This document shows positions 26,121 to 36,095 of a DNA stretch of 64,000 bases, piece after piece. The DNA is from Rhizobium sp. BK251 (GTDB lineage Bacteria > Pseudomonadota > Alphaproteobacteria > Rhizobiales > Rhizobiaceae): positions 62,001 through 126,000 of the forward strand of contig NZ_SLUQ01000001.1 in NCBI RefSeq assembly GCF_004345245.1, read 5' to 3'. Position 1 is the first letter of the stretch, and the number at the start of each line of letters is the position of its first letter. Below the pieces are notes generated by a model. The model made no database searches and was not told the DNA's origin. It saw only the letters and a program-made list of their open reading frames with translations. The translations under genes were made by a program, and so were the position numbers.

Positions 26121-26154
26121 CGCCAACGCCCGGCAGTATGGCCGGGCGTTGGCG
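26121..26154. terminator. Strong bidirectional hairpin between convergent genes
   Basis: A perfect 14-bp GC-rich stem (CGCCAACGCCCGGC with its complement) and a six-base loop lie between the end of the ArsR/SRPBCC operon and the end of the MFS gene. There is no T run on either side. The position between two stop codons still makes a terminator role likely. Confidence 0.65.
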
Positions 26155-26169
26155 ATGTTGCGATGAGCC

Positions 26170-27384
26170 TCAGGCGGCGCCTTCGACAGTTCTCAGTCCG
26201 GCGCGGAGCGCGAGCAGTCCGGCTCCGATGAGAAGGGCGACAATCGCTGCGTATATGTCGGCGGTATAGGTGAAGCCGACGGCGCCGACCAGGAAGCCCG
26301 CGCCGATGGCCGGCAGGCTGAATGCGAGGTAGCTCTGGATGTAGAAGGCGGATAGCAGGCCGGCGCGCTCCTCCGGCCGTGCGAGCGGCATGATGCTGCG
26401 CAGGCTGCCGAGGAAGTTGGCACCGAGCCCCGAGCCTGCCACAAGCGTGCCGGCAACGAGCAGCGGCACGGAGGCCACATGCACGGCGATGATGACGAGG
26501 GCGATGCCGGCGATCAGCATCGGGGCACCGAACGAAAGCGCGCCGGCCCCGCTCCTCTTGCGCAACAGGTAGACGGTTGCTGCACCGCTGATCGTGAGCG
26601 CCGCAACGACCGAGCCGCCTGTCAGTGGTGCCTTGCTCCCGGTGATGGTGCTGACGAGCGAGGGAACGAGGGAAAGGTAGAAGCCGGCGAGCGCCCATCC
26701 GCCGATATTGATCGGCGTGATCGAGAGCAGGCTGCGCCTCGCCTGCGACGGCACGGCGACTTCCGGCCGGAGCGAATTGAGGAGCCCGGGCCGAGGCTTC
26801 GTCGTTTCCGGCGTCTTCCAGATGATGAGCGCCTGAACGATGGCCACCACGAAAACGATGGCATAGACGAGTTGAGTGGGCGCCGGTGCATATTGCACGA
26901 GTGCGCTGGTGCCGAGTGCTCCGATCGCCATGCCGCTGAGAGGCGCGATGCTGTTGATCACGGGGCCACGTGCCTGGTCCAGATCGACGAGCGCGGCACC
27001 CATCGAGGCACCGGCGATGCCGGTTGCAAGCCCCTGCACGATCCGCGCCGCAATCAGCCAATTCGGCCCGTCGGCCGCGATGAAGAGCGCCATCGCCGCC
27101 AGTTGCCCGATCAGCGAGACGAAAATGACCGGCCGGCGTCCGAGATGGTCGGAAATTGATCCCGCGATCAGGAGGGCCAGAAGCAGGCTGAAAGCGTAGG
27201 CGCTGAAGATGATGGTGATGAGGACCGGCGAAAAGGCGAAGGCCTGCTGGTAGAGCCGATAGAGGGGCGTAGGGGCGGAGGAAGCTGCAAAGAAGGTGCC
27301 GAGCGTCGCTGCGTGAAAGGCCAGTGCCGCAGGTCCACCCGCTCGCGGTGGTGGATTCGTTATGGATTTCATGGTGGCAGACAT
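26170..27384 (-). CDS. MFS transporter (drug/sugar efflux type)
   Basis: The 404-residue protein has about twelve hydrophobic segments and the MFS loop signature between helices 2 and 3 (GSISDHLGRRPVIF). A basic central loop (PRPGLLNSLRPEVAVPSQARR) separates the two halves. The substrate is unknown, but the divergent TetR gene is typical for multidrug-type exporters. A palindrome between the two genes is the likely operator. The start at 27384 is the first ATG of the frame. Confidence 0.87.
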   Translation of the reverse strand: MSATMKSITNPPPRAGGPAALAFHAATLGTFFAASSAPTPLYRLYQQAFAFSPVLITIIFSAYAFSLLLALLIAGSISDHLGRRPVIFVSLIGQLAAMALFIAADGPNWLIAARIVQGLATGIAGASMGAALVDLDQARGPVINSIAPLSGMAIGALGTSALVQYAPAPTQLVYAIVFVVAIVQALIIWKTPETTKPRPGLLNSLRPEVAVPSQARRSLLSITPINIGGWALAGFYLSLVPSLVSTITGSKAPLTGGSVVAALTISGAATVYLLRKRSGAGALSFGAPMLIAGIALVIIAVHVASVPLLVAGTLVAGSGLGANFLGSLRSIMPLARPEERAGLLSAFYIQSYLAFSLPAIGAGFLVGAVGFTYTADIYAAIVALLIGAGLLALRAGLRTVEGAA

Positions 27385-27421
27385 ATATGAAATACCTTAA
27401 AGCTAAGAGATTGCGTTAATG

Positions 27422-27449
27422 GCTTTTAGCCGCGAATGCCGCTAAAAGC
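27422..27449. promoter_or_regulatory. Palindromic operator between MFS and TetR genes
   Basis: Arms GCTTTTAGC (27422-27430) and GCTAAAAGC (27441-27449) form a perfect 9-bp inverted repeat with a 10-base spacer. It lies midway between the two divergent genes. Size and place fit a TetR-family operator controlling both directions. Confidence 0.65.
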
Positions 27450-27525
27450 AAATATTTTGCGTTAAGCCAGAAAATTGCGTGCAAGCTGGCGCGATGCGAC
27501 AGGAAGGAAGGACTGGGTTAGCCTC

Positions 27526-28131
27526 ATGATTGCGAAGGAGAATATTCGTCCCGGTGGCCGCAGCGCACGCGTTCAGTCATCCGTGCACAAGGCGGTGCGT
27601 GAACTGCTGAAGGAGATGGACCGGTCCGACCTGACGATCCCATTGGTCGCAACGCGGGCAGGCGTCACGCCCTCGACGATCTATCGCCGTTGGGGCGATC
27701 TGCAGGAACTGTTGGGCGACGTTGCAGTCGAAAGGCTTCAGCCGGATGGGGAGCCGCTCGATACCGGCACGGGCAGATCCGATCTGCGGGCGTGGGTCGA
27801 GCAATTCGTCGATGAGATGTCGTCAGCGCCGGGCCGCGCTCTGGTCCGCGATGTGCTGGCGACCCCCGATGCGACCAACGCCGGCAAATGCTGCTCCTTT
27901 ACGAAGCAGCAACTGGCGATCATCGCAAAAAGGGCGGAAGCGCGGGGCGAGCCCTTTGCCGACGTCGATGTCCTGATGGACTACGTCGTGGCGCCCATCA
28001 TGTACCGCATTCTTTTCGACGACGTGCCGGCGCCGGCGCATTATCACGCGCTGATCGATGTGGTGATGCCGGAACAGCCGCAACGGACCGGACTTCAAGT
28101 TGCAGCCGCAGTAGGCTCCGCCGCCAGATGA
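27526..28131 (+). CDS. TetR-family transcriptional regulator
   Basis: The 201-residue protein has the N-terminal TetR helix-turn-helix (VQSSVHKAVRELLKEM ... IPLVATRAGVTPSTIYRRWGDLQELL) and a longer ligand-binding C-terminal domain of the TetR_C type. It is divergent from the MFS transporter and most likely represses it through the inverted repeat in between. ATG 27526 is chosen over an in-frame start at 27475, because the latter adds residues before the HTH that do not belong to the family. Confidence 0.88.
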   Translation: MIAKENIRPGGRSARVQSSVHKAVRELLKEMDRSDLTIPLVATRAGVTPSTIYRRWGDLQELLGDVAVERLQPDGEPLDTGTGRSDLRAWVEQFVDEMSSAPGRALVRDVLATPDATNAGKCCSFTKQQLAIIAKRAEARGEPFADVDVLMDYVVAPIMYRILFDDVPAPAHYHALIDVVMPEQPQRTGLQVAAAVGSAAR

Positions 28132-28249
28132 TTCTGTTTGCGAAGGCGCCGCTCTGCACGTAGGCTGCGCGCAACAGGCAAATGCGTTGTATTGTCTGGG
28201 GGTTGCGTCGCAAGTGTCCCTCAGCCGCGCTTGCCGGAAGAGGGCAAAG

Positions 28250-30421
28250 ATGTCGGCAGGCTTCGCAATGCTTCGTTTCTTTTCGCGGCTGCGGAGGTGT
28301 TTGTGCCTCCTTGCCCCGGTCATGCTCCTGCTTGCCGTTTGGCCGGCGCCTGTCCTGGCCCAGACCGCACCGGCGACCAATGCCAAGGTGGACGAATTCG
28401 TCAAGCTGCTTGCCGATCCCGAGGTGAGGGACTGGCTGCAGGCGCAATACAAGACTGCGTCGCCGCCCGCGCCCGAGAATGCGGCCCCTTCGGCCGATGG
28501 GTCGGCTGTTTCGCTGTTCGCGTCCACGCTCCGCCGCCATCTGCAGTCGATGATAGCGGCCGCCCCCACCTTGCCGACCCAGGCCATGCGCGCCTCCGAT
28601 ATCATCGCTGTCGAGTTCGAGGAGCGGGGATCGTTCGAGATCCTCGGCCTTATCGCGGGTTTCATCCTGGTCGGTCTCGGTCTCGACTGGGTCGCCTACC
28701 GGATGACCGGCAGCTTCAGGCATTGGCTGAATTCCCAGTCCTGGTCTTCGCCGCATGGCCGGGCACGGGCGCTCCTCGGTCGCGTAGCCTATGCGGCGAT
28801 CATGCTGCTCCTCTTCACGCTCGGCAGCGCGGGCCTGTTCCTCAGTTTCGAATGGCCGCCGCTGCTGCGCGAAGTCGTCATTGCATATCTGATTGCCGCG
28901 GTGATCACGCGGGGCAGTTTGATGCTGGGCCGGGCGCTGCTGATCCCGCCCAGCGTGCCCCTTACCCATGCCCAGGAGTTCCGTGTCCTTCCGATGAGCG
29001 ACGAGAGTGCAGCCCATTGGTACCGCTGGATCGCGATCAATGTCGCCTGGTTCGCCGTCGTGGGGGCAACCTTCACGTTGTTGCCGACCTTCGGATTCGA
29101 TGTCGATGCCCGTCGGCTGCTCAGCCTCCCTGTGGGTTTCGTGCAGCTCGTCCTCGTCGAACTTGCCATATGGCTTCGGCCGGCACCGGCCCAAAACGGC
29201 ACCGAGCATTTCAACGGGCCGAAGGTCTGGTTGCTGTCTGCCTATTTCGTCGTGCTCTGGCTGCTTTGGTTGATCGCCCCGCTGGTCTTCCGCTTCGCGG
29301 TCGCAGCTTTCCTATTGCCGGCGATCATCATCATCTCCCACCGGGCAGTCTACTTTCTGCTGCGGGCACCGGAGCCGCCTTCCACCGAGAAGCCGGTAAC
29401 GCCGGTACTCCTGGCGGTCATAGATCGCGGCATCAGGGTTGCCTTGATCGTCGGCGTCGTTGCCCTCGTCGCACATCTTTCCGGCGTTGACACATCCATG
29501 ATGGCCGCGAGCGAGACCATGGCCGCCCGCCTGCTGCGTGGCGGGGTCAAGGCGCTGGTGATCCTGCTTGCCGCCGATTTCGGATGGTGCCTTATCAAGG
29601 CGCTGATCGCGCGCAAGCTTACCGAGGGTACCGAGACCCACGTGGGTGATGTCGAAGAAGGCCACAGTCAGGTTTCGGCTCACCACGCGCGACTGAGAAC
29701 CTTGTTGCCGATTTTCCAGAACATGCTCTTTGCGGTGATCCTGGTGATCGCGATCCTCATGGTCCTGTCGTCGCTGGGGATCGAGATCGGGCCGCTGATC
29801 GCCGGTGCCGGCGTTGTCGGCGTTGCGATCGGCTTCGGCGCGCAGACTTTGGTGAAGGACATTATCTCGGGCGTCTTCTTCCTGCTCGACGATGCCTTCC
29901 GCGTCGGCGAATATATCGTCAGCGGCAGCTACAAGGGCACTGTCGAAGCCTTCAGCCTGCGTTCCGTCAAGCTCAGGCACCATCGCGGGCCACTCTTCAC
30001 TGTCCCCTTCGGCGAATTGGGCGCCGTGCAGAACCTCAGCCGCGACTGGGTCATCGACAAGTTCAGCATCAAGGTCGATTACAAGACCGACATCGACCAG
30101 GCGCGCAAGCTCGTGAAAAAGATCGGCCAGGACCTCGCGGCCGATCCCGAATTTGCGGCCGATATCATCGAACCGCTGAAGATGCAGGGCGTCGAGAATT
30201 TCGGCGATTACGGCATCGAGCTGCGCGTCAAGATGAAGACGAAGCCGGGTGGCCAGTTCGTGCTCAGGCGCAAGGCACTCGTCGCGATCAAGCGGGCCTT
30301 CGAGGAAAACGGCATCGAGATCCCCTATCCGACCGTGCACGTCCGGGAGGGGGAAAATCCGATGGCGGCGGCTGCAAGGCTGATGTCGGTTCCCAAGGAC
30401 CTGCCGCGCGAAGCCGGCTGA
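28250..30421 (+). CDS. Large MscS-type mechanosensitive ion channel
   Basis: The 723-residue protein has a signal peptide (cleavage near VLAQ), a periplasmic domain, about ten membrane helices, and then the MscS core near residues 490-720. The core shows the pore helix (GPLIAGAGVVGVAIGFGAQ), the KDIISGVFFLLDDAFRVGEYI segment and the beta domain (LSRDWVIDKFSIKVDYKTD). It resembles the YbiO/MscM-size members rather than the 286-residue MscS. Such channels release solutes when membrane tension rises. ATG 28250 follows GAGGG by five bases; the frame is open to 28187. An mscL gene lies 4 kb downstream. Confidence 0.88.
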   Translation: MSAGFAMLRFFSRLRRCLCLLAPVMLLLAVWPAPVLAQTAPATNAKVDEFVKLLADPEVRDWLQAQYKTASPPAPENAAPSADGSAVSLFASTLRRHLQSMIAAAPTLPTQAMRASDIIAVEFEERGSFEILGLIAGFILVGLGLDWVAYRMTGSFRHWLNSQSWSSPHGRARALLGRVAYAAIMLLLFTLGSAGLFLSFEWPPLLREVVIAYLIAAVITRGSLMLGRALLIPPSVPLTHAQEFRVLPMSDESAAHWYRWIAINVAWFAVVGATFTLLPTFGFDVDARRLLSLPVGFVQLVLVELAIWLRPAPAQNGTEHFNGPKVWLLSAYFVVLWLLWLIAPLVFRFAVAAFLLPAIIIISHRAVYFLLRAPEPPSTEKPVTPVLLAVIDRGIRVALIVGVVALVAHLSGVDTSMMAASETMAARLLRGGVKALVILLAADFGWCLIKALIARKLTEGTETHVGDVEEGHSQVSAHHARLRTLLPIFQNMLFAVILVIAILMVLSSLGIEIGPLIAGAGVVGVAIGFGAQTLVKDIISGVFFLLDDAFRVGEYIVSGSYKGTVEAFSLRSVKLRHHRGPLFTVPFGELGAVQNLSRDWVIDKFSIKVDYKTDIDQARKLVKKIGQDLAADPEFAADIIEPLKMQGVENFGDYGIELRVKMKTKPGGQFVLRRKALVAIKRAFEENGIEIPYPTVHVREGENPMAAAARLMSVPKDLPREAG

Positions 30422-30451
30422 TGACGCGTTGATGCGGCAGGCCGCCGTGTT

Positions 30452-33400
30452 TCACTCCGCGGCGGCACGCCGCTGGCCCGAAATCTGCGTGATGAAGGCA
30501 CGTAGCGCCGCCGGGCGTACCGGCTTGTGCTGCAGGGCGATGCCGTGACTTTCCGCCTCCGCGCGCACCTCCGGCGTCCTGTCGGCCGTAATCAGCAGCG
30601 CGGGAATATCGCCGCCGAACCTCTCCCGAAGGCTCAGGATCGCTTCGATCCCGGTGCCGTCGCCGAGGTGGTAATCGGCGATGATGAGGTCCGGAAACGC
30701 CCCTCGCGCCTCGAAGGCGACGGCCGAGGCGAGAGAATCAAGCGTCTCGGCCTCGCATCCCCAGCCGGCGATGAGAAGCTTCATGCCCTCGAGGATCTTC
30801 GGCTCGTTGTCGATGCACAATACCCTGAGGCCTCCCAGGGCTTTTTCGCTCCTGTCGCCTACGCTGCCGGTCGCCGGTTCTGCCTGAAGGGGCTGCGTGA
30901 GGTCGATCGGCACCGAAATGCGGAAGTCGCTGCCCTTGCCGGGGGTGGAGCGCAGTTCTACCGGGTGGTTCAGGACCCTTGCGATACGATCGACGATCGA
31001 GAGGCCGAGGCCTAGGCCCGATGCCGTCTTCGCGCCTTCGTCGAGCCGGGCGAATTCCTTGAAGACCGTGCGGAATTTCGATGACGGAATGCCGATCCCG
31101 GAATCCATGACCTGGATGACGACACGGTTGCCACGCCGCCGCGCGCCGACGAGCACCTTGCCGGTAATGGTGTACTTGATTGCGTTGGAGACGAGGTTCT
31201 GCACGAGCCGCCGCAGCAGGTTGGGGTCTGAACGCAGCCGCAGCGAGGTCGGCATGACGACGAGCTTGAGGTCCTTTGCGCGTGCGATCGGCGCGAAATC
31301 GGTCTCGATGCGCTCCAGCAGTCCGGAAAGCGCGATCGAGCTGACGCGAGGCTTCATGGCGCCGGTATCGAGCCGGGATATGTCGAGCACGGCTCCCAGA
31401 ATGGTTTCCACCGATTCGAGCGCGGAATCGATGTTGCGCACCATGGTGCTGTTTTCCGAATGGCCGATCCTCTCGACGAGCGCCGACGAGTAGAGCCGTG
31501 CCGCGTTCAGCGGCTGCAGAATGTCGTGGCCTGCCGCGGCGAAGAAGCGCGTCTTGCCGATATTCGCTTCGTCAGCGGCGGCGCGCGCTTCGGCAAGCGC
31601 GTGGTTGACCCGCGTCAGCTCGGCGGTGCGTTCTGCGACACGCTGCTCCAACGTCTCGTTCGCCTGCTTCAGGGCCAGGTCGGCCTCGACGCGATGGGTG
31701 ACGTCGGTGAAGGTCGCGACGATGCCCTTGTCGGGCATGGCATTGGAACGCACTTCGATGATGCGTTCGCCTCCGCGCAGGGCGAGCGAAAATGGTTTGT
31801 CGAGCGTCAGGAGATGGCTGACCAGCTGATCGTCCTCGCGGGCGGGAAGGTCGCCTCGGTCGTTCAGGATTGCTGCGATGTCCGCGAGCGGAAAGCCCAC
31901 TCGCCCGACATGCTCCGGCAGGTCGAGAAGCTGGCGAAAACGCCTGTTCCAGATCGTCAGCTGGTTCGAGGAGTCGAAGACGGCGATGCCTTGGTCCATC
32001 TGCGAGAGTGCCGTCTGCAGCATGTCCTGATTGTATTGCAGCGCTTCGCTTGCCTGATCGAGCAGCCAGGCCGTGTCGGCCGAGGCATCCTCCATCTTCT
32101 GCATGATAAGTGAGAGGACGAGGCGCGCCGAGGATGAGCCGATCGCGCTGCCGAGCAGCTGTTCGGAAAAGTGGATGAGCGCCATGTCAGCCGGCTGCTC
32201 GTCGAGAAGCTTTCGCCCGGCGCCCTGTTCGTAGCTCGCGAACGAGCGTTGCATGCGCTCCTCGCCGAGATAGCGCGAGATGGTGGCCTTGAGGTCGCCG
32301 ACCGTGACGCCGGTCTTCCATCCGCGGGTGGCGAACTGCGAGCGCGAATGACGCTTTACGAAGATGCCGGCCTGGATGCGTTCGAGCGGGCGGGCATTGC
32401 GCGTCAGCGTTCCGACGATGAAGGCCGCTGTGTTGACGAGCAGGCTGAGCGCCGTTGCGTTGACGAGCGGGTCCGCCTCCGGACCGCTGAAGACGCTGGC
32501 ACCGGGAAAGATGAAGCCGAGAACCGCCGCCGCGACATGCGAGTAGTCGGGTCCACCAAGGCTCGGCAGGAAGAGCAGGTAGACCCACACCACGAAACCG
32601 GAGGTTAGCCCCATGATCGCGCCTCTGGCGTTCGCTCGCCGCCAGACGAGCCCACCGAACAAGGCCGGCGCCATCTGGGCGATCGCAGCGAAGGAAAGCA
32701 GGCCGATAGAGGCAAGCCCGGTCGAGCTGTCCGTGGAGCGGTAGTAGGCATAGCCGAGCAACAGCACGGCGAAGATCGCGCTGCGGCGGATATGCAGGAT
32801 CGTCTTTGCGAAATCGTCGCGCTGGCCGCCGCGACCGATGAGCTTCTGGCGCAGGAATATCGGCATGATGATGTCGTTCGACACCATGATCGAAAGTGCG
32901 ACCGAGGCGACGATCACCATGGCAGTCGCTGCGGAGAAGCCGCCGATAAAGGTGATGAGCGAGATGACAGGCATCTGTCCGACGAGCGGCAGCGAAAGCA
33001 CGTAGAGATCGGCATTGCCCGTGCCGCCGAATGTAAGGATGCCGCTTACAGCGAAGGGCAGCACGAAGATGTTGATGGCGATCAGGTAGAGCGGCAGCAG
33101 CAATCCGGCGAGGCGCAGTTCGTTGGGCGTGCGGTTTTCGACGACGGTGACATGGAATTGCCGCGGCAGCATGATGATCGCGAAGGCCGAAAGCACGATC
33201 AGGGTGATCCACCGGCTGATCGGCGTATGGTAGCTGAGCGCCGACGTGACGAGTTCGTTTTCGGCCGCCTGCCGCCAGAGGTCCGCTGGCCCGTCGAACA
33301 GCAGCCAGACGACGCAGATGCCGGCGGTCACGAACGCGAAGAGCTTGACGAGCGATTCCATCGCGATCGCCAGGATGAGCCCGTCTTGGTGCTCCGTCGC

Positions 33401-33958
33401 GTCGGTGTGGCGCGTGCCGAACATCACCGCGAAGCAGGCAAGGATGAGGGTGACGATCAGCGGCAGGTCGAAGAAGTAGAGATTGCCGCTGCCGATCCCG
33501 TAGTCGGAGGGGTTCACCATTGCAGTGACCGTGCTCGACACCGCCTTCAGTTGAAGCGCGATGTAGGGGATGGCGCCAACGAGGGAGATAAGGGCGACGA
33601 TGGTGGCGACTGCGGAATTCTTGCCGTAGCGAGCCGCGATGAAATCGGCGACGGACGTGAGCTTTTCGGCCTTGGCGAGCTCGATGATGCGGCGAAGCAC
33701 CGGCATGCCGAGCGTGAAGACCAGGATCGGGCCGATGTATATGCCGATGAATTCGAGCCCCTTCTGCGAGGCGAGCCCCACGCTGCCGAAATAGGTCCAG
33801 GAGGTGCAGTAGATTGCCAGGCTAAGGGCATAGACCACCGGACGGCCACGATTCGGCGCACCCGCCTTCCGGCTCTTGCGGTCGCCATAGCTTGCAACTG
33901 CAAAGAGCAGCAGCAGATAGCCAAGCGACGAAGTGAGTATGACCCAGCCGGGAAGCAT
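30452..33958 (-). CDS. Sodium/solute-symporter-like hybrid sensor histidine kinase
   Basis: The 1168-residue protein begins with a symporter-like membrane module of about 12-13 helices (residues about 1-500; motif-like GSVGLASQKGLEFIGIYIGP). A linker and a PAS-like domain follow near 640-760. The histidine kinase has the phosphoacceptor in GHDILQPLNA (near 811) and N, G1 and G2 boxes (NAIKYT, MDSGIGI, GLGLGLSI). A C-terminal receiver domain carries the aspartate in IIADYHLGDG (near 1094). This is the CbrA/PutP-like hybrid kinase layout. It may sense or transport a solute and pass the signal to a response regulator encoded elsewhere. GGAGGG precedes ATG 33958. Confidence 0.9.
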   Translation of the reverse strand: MLPGWVILTSSLGYLLLLFAVASYGDRKSRKAGAPNRGRPVVYALSLAIYCTSWTYFGSVGLASQKGLEFIGIYIGPILVFTLGMPVLRRIIELAKAEKLTSVADFIAARYGKNSAVATIVALISLVGAIPYIALQLKAVSSTVTAMVNPSDYGIGSGNLYFFDLPLIVTLILACFAVMFGTRHTDATEHQDGLILAIAMESLVKLFAFVTAGICVVWLLFDGPADLWRQAAENELVTSALSYHTPISRWITLIVLSAFAIIMLPRQFHVTVVENRTPNELRLAGLLLPLYLIAINIFVLPFAVSGILTFGGTGNADLYVLSLPLVGQMPVISLITFIGGFSAATAMVIVASVALSIMVSNDIIMPIFLRQKLIGRGGQRDDFAKTILHIRRSAIFAVLLLGYAYYRSTDSSTGLASIGLLSFAAIAQMAPALFGGLVWRRANARGAIMGLTSGFVVWVYLLFLPSLGGPDYSHVAAAVLGFIFPGASVFSGPEADPLVNATALSLLVNTAAFIVGTLTRNARPLERIQAGIFVKRHSRSQFATRGWKTGVTVGDLKATISRYLGEERMQRSFASYEQGAGRKLLDEQPADMALIHFSEQLLGSAIGSSSARLVLSLIMQKMEDASADTAWLLDQASEALQYNQDMLQTALSQMDQGIAVFDSSNQLTIWNRRFRQLLDLPEHVGRVGFPLADIAAILNDRGDLPAREDDQLVSHLLTLDKPFSLALRGGERIIEVRSNAMPDKGIVATFTDVTHRVEADLALKQANETLEQRVAERTAELTRVNHALAEARAAADEANIGKTRFFAAAGHDILQPLNAARLYSSALVERIGHSENSTMVRNIDSALESVETILGAVLDISRLDTGAMKPRVSSIALSGLLERIETDFAPIARAKDLKLVVMPTSLRLRSDPNLLRRLVQNLVSNAIKYTITGKVLVGARRRGNRVVIQVMDSGIGIPSSKFRTVFKEFARLDEGAKTASGLGLGLSIVDRIARVLNHPVELRSTPGKGSDFRISVPIDLTQPLQAEPATGSVGDRSEKALGGLRVLCIDNEPKILEGMKLLIAGWGCEAETLDSLASAVAFEARGAFPDLIIADYHLGDGTGIEAILSLRERFGGDIPALLITADRTPEVRAEAESHGIALQHKPVRPAALRAFITQISGQRRAAAE

Positions 33959-34184
33959 TGACCCTCCATACGTGCCGCGGCAATGGATTGCGCAACGGCA
34001 TGAGCTTAGGTCAAATCCGCCGCTTTGAACATCGGCCGGGGTATTGGCCTATAGTCAAAGACGAAGTGCCCGACCGATTGCGATTTGAATTTTTTCCAAT
34101 TGCGAATTGAATCTTCGTTCCAAAGATGTAGCTAATGAAATCAAGGGCCTGTTCATCGCAACGCATCAGAGGGAGACGGATCGG

Positions 34185-34619
34185 ATGCTCAACGAATTTA
34201 AAGCCTTTATCGCCCGCGGCAACGTTATGGACCTCGCGGTCGGTGTCATCATCGGCGGCGCATTCGGAGGGATCGTCAAATCGCTGGTCGACGACATCAT
34301 CATGCCCATCGTCGGCGCGATCTTCGGTGGCTTCGACTTCTCGAACTACTTCCTGCCACTGAGCGCCAACGTGAACGCGACATCGCTCGCAGCCGCGCGC
34401 GCCCAGGGCGCGGTCTTCGCCTATGGCAACTTCCTCACGGTCGTCATCAACTTCCTGATCCTCGCCTGGATCATTTTCCTGATGATCAAGGGGGTAAATA
34501 CGCTGCGGAAGCAGATCGAGAAGAAGGAGGAGAAGGCGGCAGAGGCCGCTCCGCCGCCGGCAGATGTGCTGCTGCTGACGGAAATCCGCGATCTGCTGGC
34601 GGGACGACCGGCGGCCTGA
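34185..34619 (+). CDS. mscL: Large-conductance mechanosensitive channel MscL
   Basis: The 144-residue protein has the N-terminal amphipathic helix, the TM1 gate ([32 protein letters not shown]), a periplasmic loop and TM2 ([21 protein letters not shown]). The cytoplasmic end reads [11 protein letters not shown]. It is the tension-gated pore that opens on severe hypo-osmotic shock. The start ATG 34185 begins [14 protein letters not shown], the normal MscL N-terminus, after a GGGAG element. A longer frame to 34107 is rejected. Confidence 0.96.
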   Translation: MLNEFKAFIARGNVMDLAVGVIIGGAFGGIVKSLVDDIIMPIVGAIFGGFDFSNYFLPLSANVNATSLAAARAQGAVFAYGNFLTVVINFLILAWIIFLMIKGVNTLRKQIEKKEEKAAEAAPPPADVLLLTEIRDLLAGRPAA

Positions 34620-34628
34620 CGCTTCCAA

Positions 34629-34657
34629 TGAGGCTTGCCGCTCGCGGGCGAGCCTCA
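34629..34657 (+). terminator. Hairpin after mscL
   Basis: An 11-bp stem (TGAGGCTTGCC paired with GGCGAGCCTCA, one G-T pair) with a seven-base loop begins nine bases after the mscL stop. The following bases are only moderately T-rich, so termination may be incomplete. Confidence 0.5.
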
Positions 34658-34746
34658 TCCATCACCGGAATCGATCTGTCTCTAAGCTAAAATGATGGGA
34701 TTTGCGGCTGGAATTCATCTATGAAAGCCAAAACCCGGAGATATGA

Positions 34747-35916
34747 ATGTCGATTCTGAAGAGTCTGAGCCCCCGAGCGCTTGCGGCGCCGGAAAGCGGC
34801 ATCGTCGAACTCGTAAATTATGCTCGAGGACGCGAGGGGCTCCTGCCGCTGTGGGTGGGCGAGGGCGACACGCCGACGCCGGATTTCATCAGCCGGGCAG
34901 CCATGGAGGCGCTTGGCGCGGGGGAAACCTTCTACACCTGGCAGCGCGGCATTCCGGAACTGCGGCAAGCGCTTGCCGACTACTACGCCCGACATTTCGG
35001 CACGACGCTGCCACCGGAGCATTTTTACGTCACGGGCTCGGGCATGCAGGCCATCCAACTCGGGCTGCAGGCCATCACCTCGCCCGGTGACGAGATGGTC
35101 TATCTGACGCCGGCCTGGCCAAACATTTCCGCGGCTCTCGAAATTGCGGGCGGCCGGCGCGTAGGGGTCCCGTTGCGTTTCGAGGGCGGAAAGTGGGCGC
35201 TTGATGCCGAGCGGCTTGCCGCGGCGATTACGTCGAGGACGCGGGCGCTCTTCGTCAACACGCCATCCAACCCGACGGGCTGGACAGCAACCCGGCAGGA
35301 TCTTGCGGACATTCTCGCGCTTGCACGGCGGCATGACCTGTGGATCATGGCGGACGAGATCTACGCACTCTACTATTTCTCCGGTGGCCATCGCGCGCCG
35401 TCCTTCCTCGACGTGATGGAGCCCGGCGACAAGGTCATCTTCGTCAATTCCTTTTCCAAGAACTGGTCGATGACAGGCTGGCGTGTCGGCTGGATCGTGG
35501 CGCCCCCGGAGACCGGTCAGATCCTGGAGAACCTGGTGCAGTATTCGACCTCCGGCGTCCCTCAGTTCACCCAGAGGGGAGCGGTCGCCGCGCTGGACCA
35601 CGGCGACGCCTTCATTCAATCGAACGTCGAGAAGGCTCTGCGTTCGCGTGATATCCTCTGCGACGCGTTGATCGAGACGAACCGCGTCGAAACGCTGAAG
35701 CCCGACGGCGCGCTCTACGCCTTCCTGAAGATCGACGGCGTGACCGACAGCCGCCGCGCGGCACTCGACATCGTCGACAAGACGGGCGTGGGCCTGGCAC
35801 CCGGAACGGCATTCGGTGAGGGCGGCGAACTCTTCCTGCGTGCCTGCTTCCTGCGCGATCCCACCCAGGTCACCACCGCCGCCGAACGCCTGTGCGACTA
35901 CATTCTCAGCCGCTGA
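34747..35916 (+). CDS. Pyridoxal-phosphate aminotransferase, class I/II
   Basis: The 389-residue fold-type I aminotransferase has the PLP-binding lysine at 238 (VNSFSKNWSMTGWRVGW), the YLTPAWPN region and the substrate-carboxylate arginine near the C-terminus (FLRACFLRD). It is of the aspartate/alanine aminotransferase superfamily; the amino donor is not evident. GGAG precedes ATG 34747. The neighbours mscL and galE are not functionally related, so context gives no hint. Confidence 0.88.
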   Translation: MSILKSLSPRALAAPESGIVELVNYARGREGLLPLWVGEGDTPTPDFISRAAMEALGAGETFYTWQRGIPELRQALADYYARHFGTTLPPEHFYVTGSGMQAIQLGLQAITSPGDEMVYLTPAWPNISAALEIAGGRRVGVPLRFEGGKWALDAERLAAAITSRTRALFVNTPSNPTGWTATRQDLADILALARRHDLWIMADEIYALYYFSGGHRAPSFLDVMEPGDKVIFVNSFSKNWSMTGWRVGWIVAPPETGQILENLVQYSTSGVPQFTQRGAVAALDHGDAFIQSNVEKALRSRDILCDALIETNRVETLKPDGALYAFLKIDGVTDSRRAALDIVDKTGVGLAPGTAFGEGGELFLRACFLRDPTQVTTAAERLCDYILSR

Positions 35917-36095
35917 AACTGGGCTTCGGCACCTCGCATGGGCAGACCGATAAAACTTTAGCCGATCGAAAAATGCCCACCTAACCATAGATCCAAACTT
36001 CCCGTTGGAAATGCTCGCGGGAAGCCCTTCGATAAGAAATTCTGAAACAAGCCCGGCGCCAATGGTCCCTGTGGAATGCGTAGGGGACTGGGACG

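Noticed and set aside
32792..33961. 389-residue plus-strand frame opposite the hybrid kinase
   Set aside because: Antisense of the membrane module of the kinase; extreme Asp/Arg/His composition.
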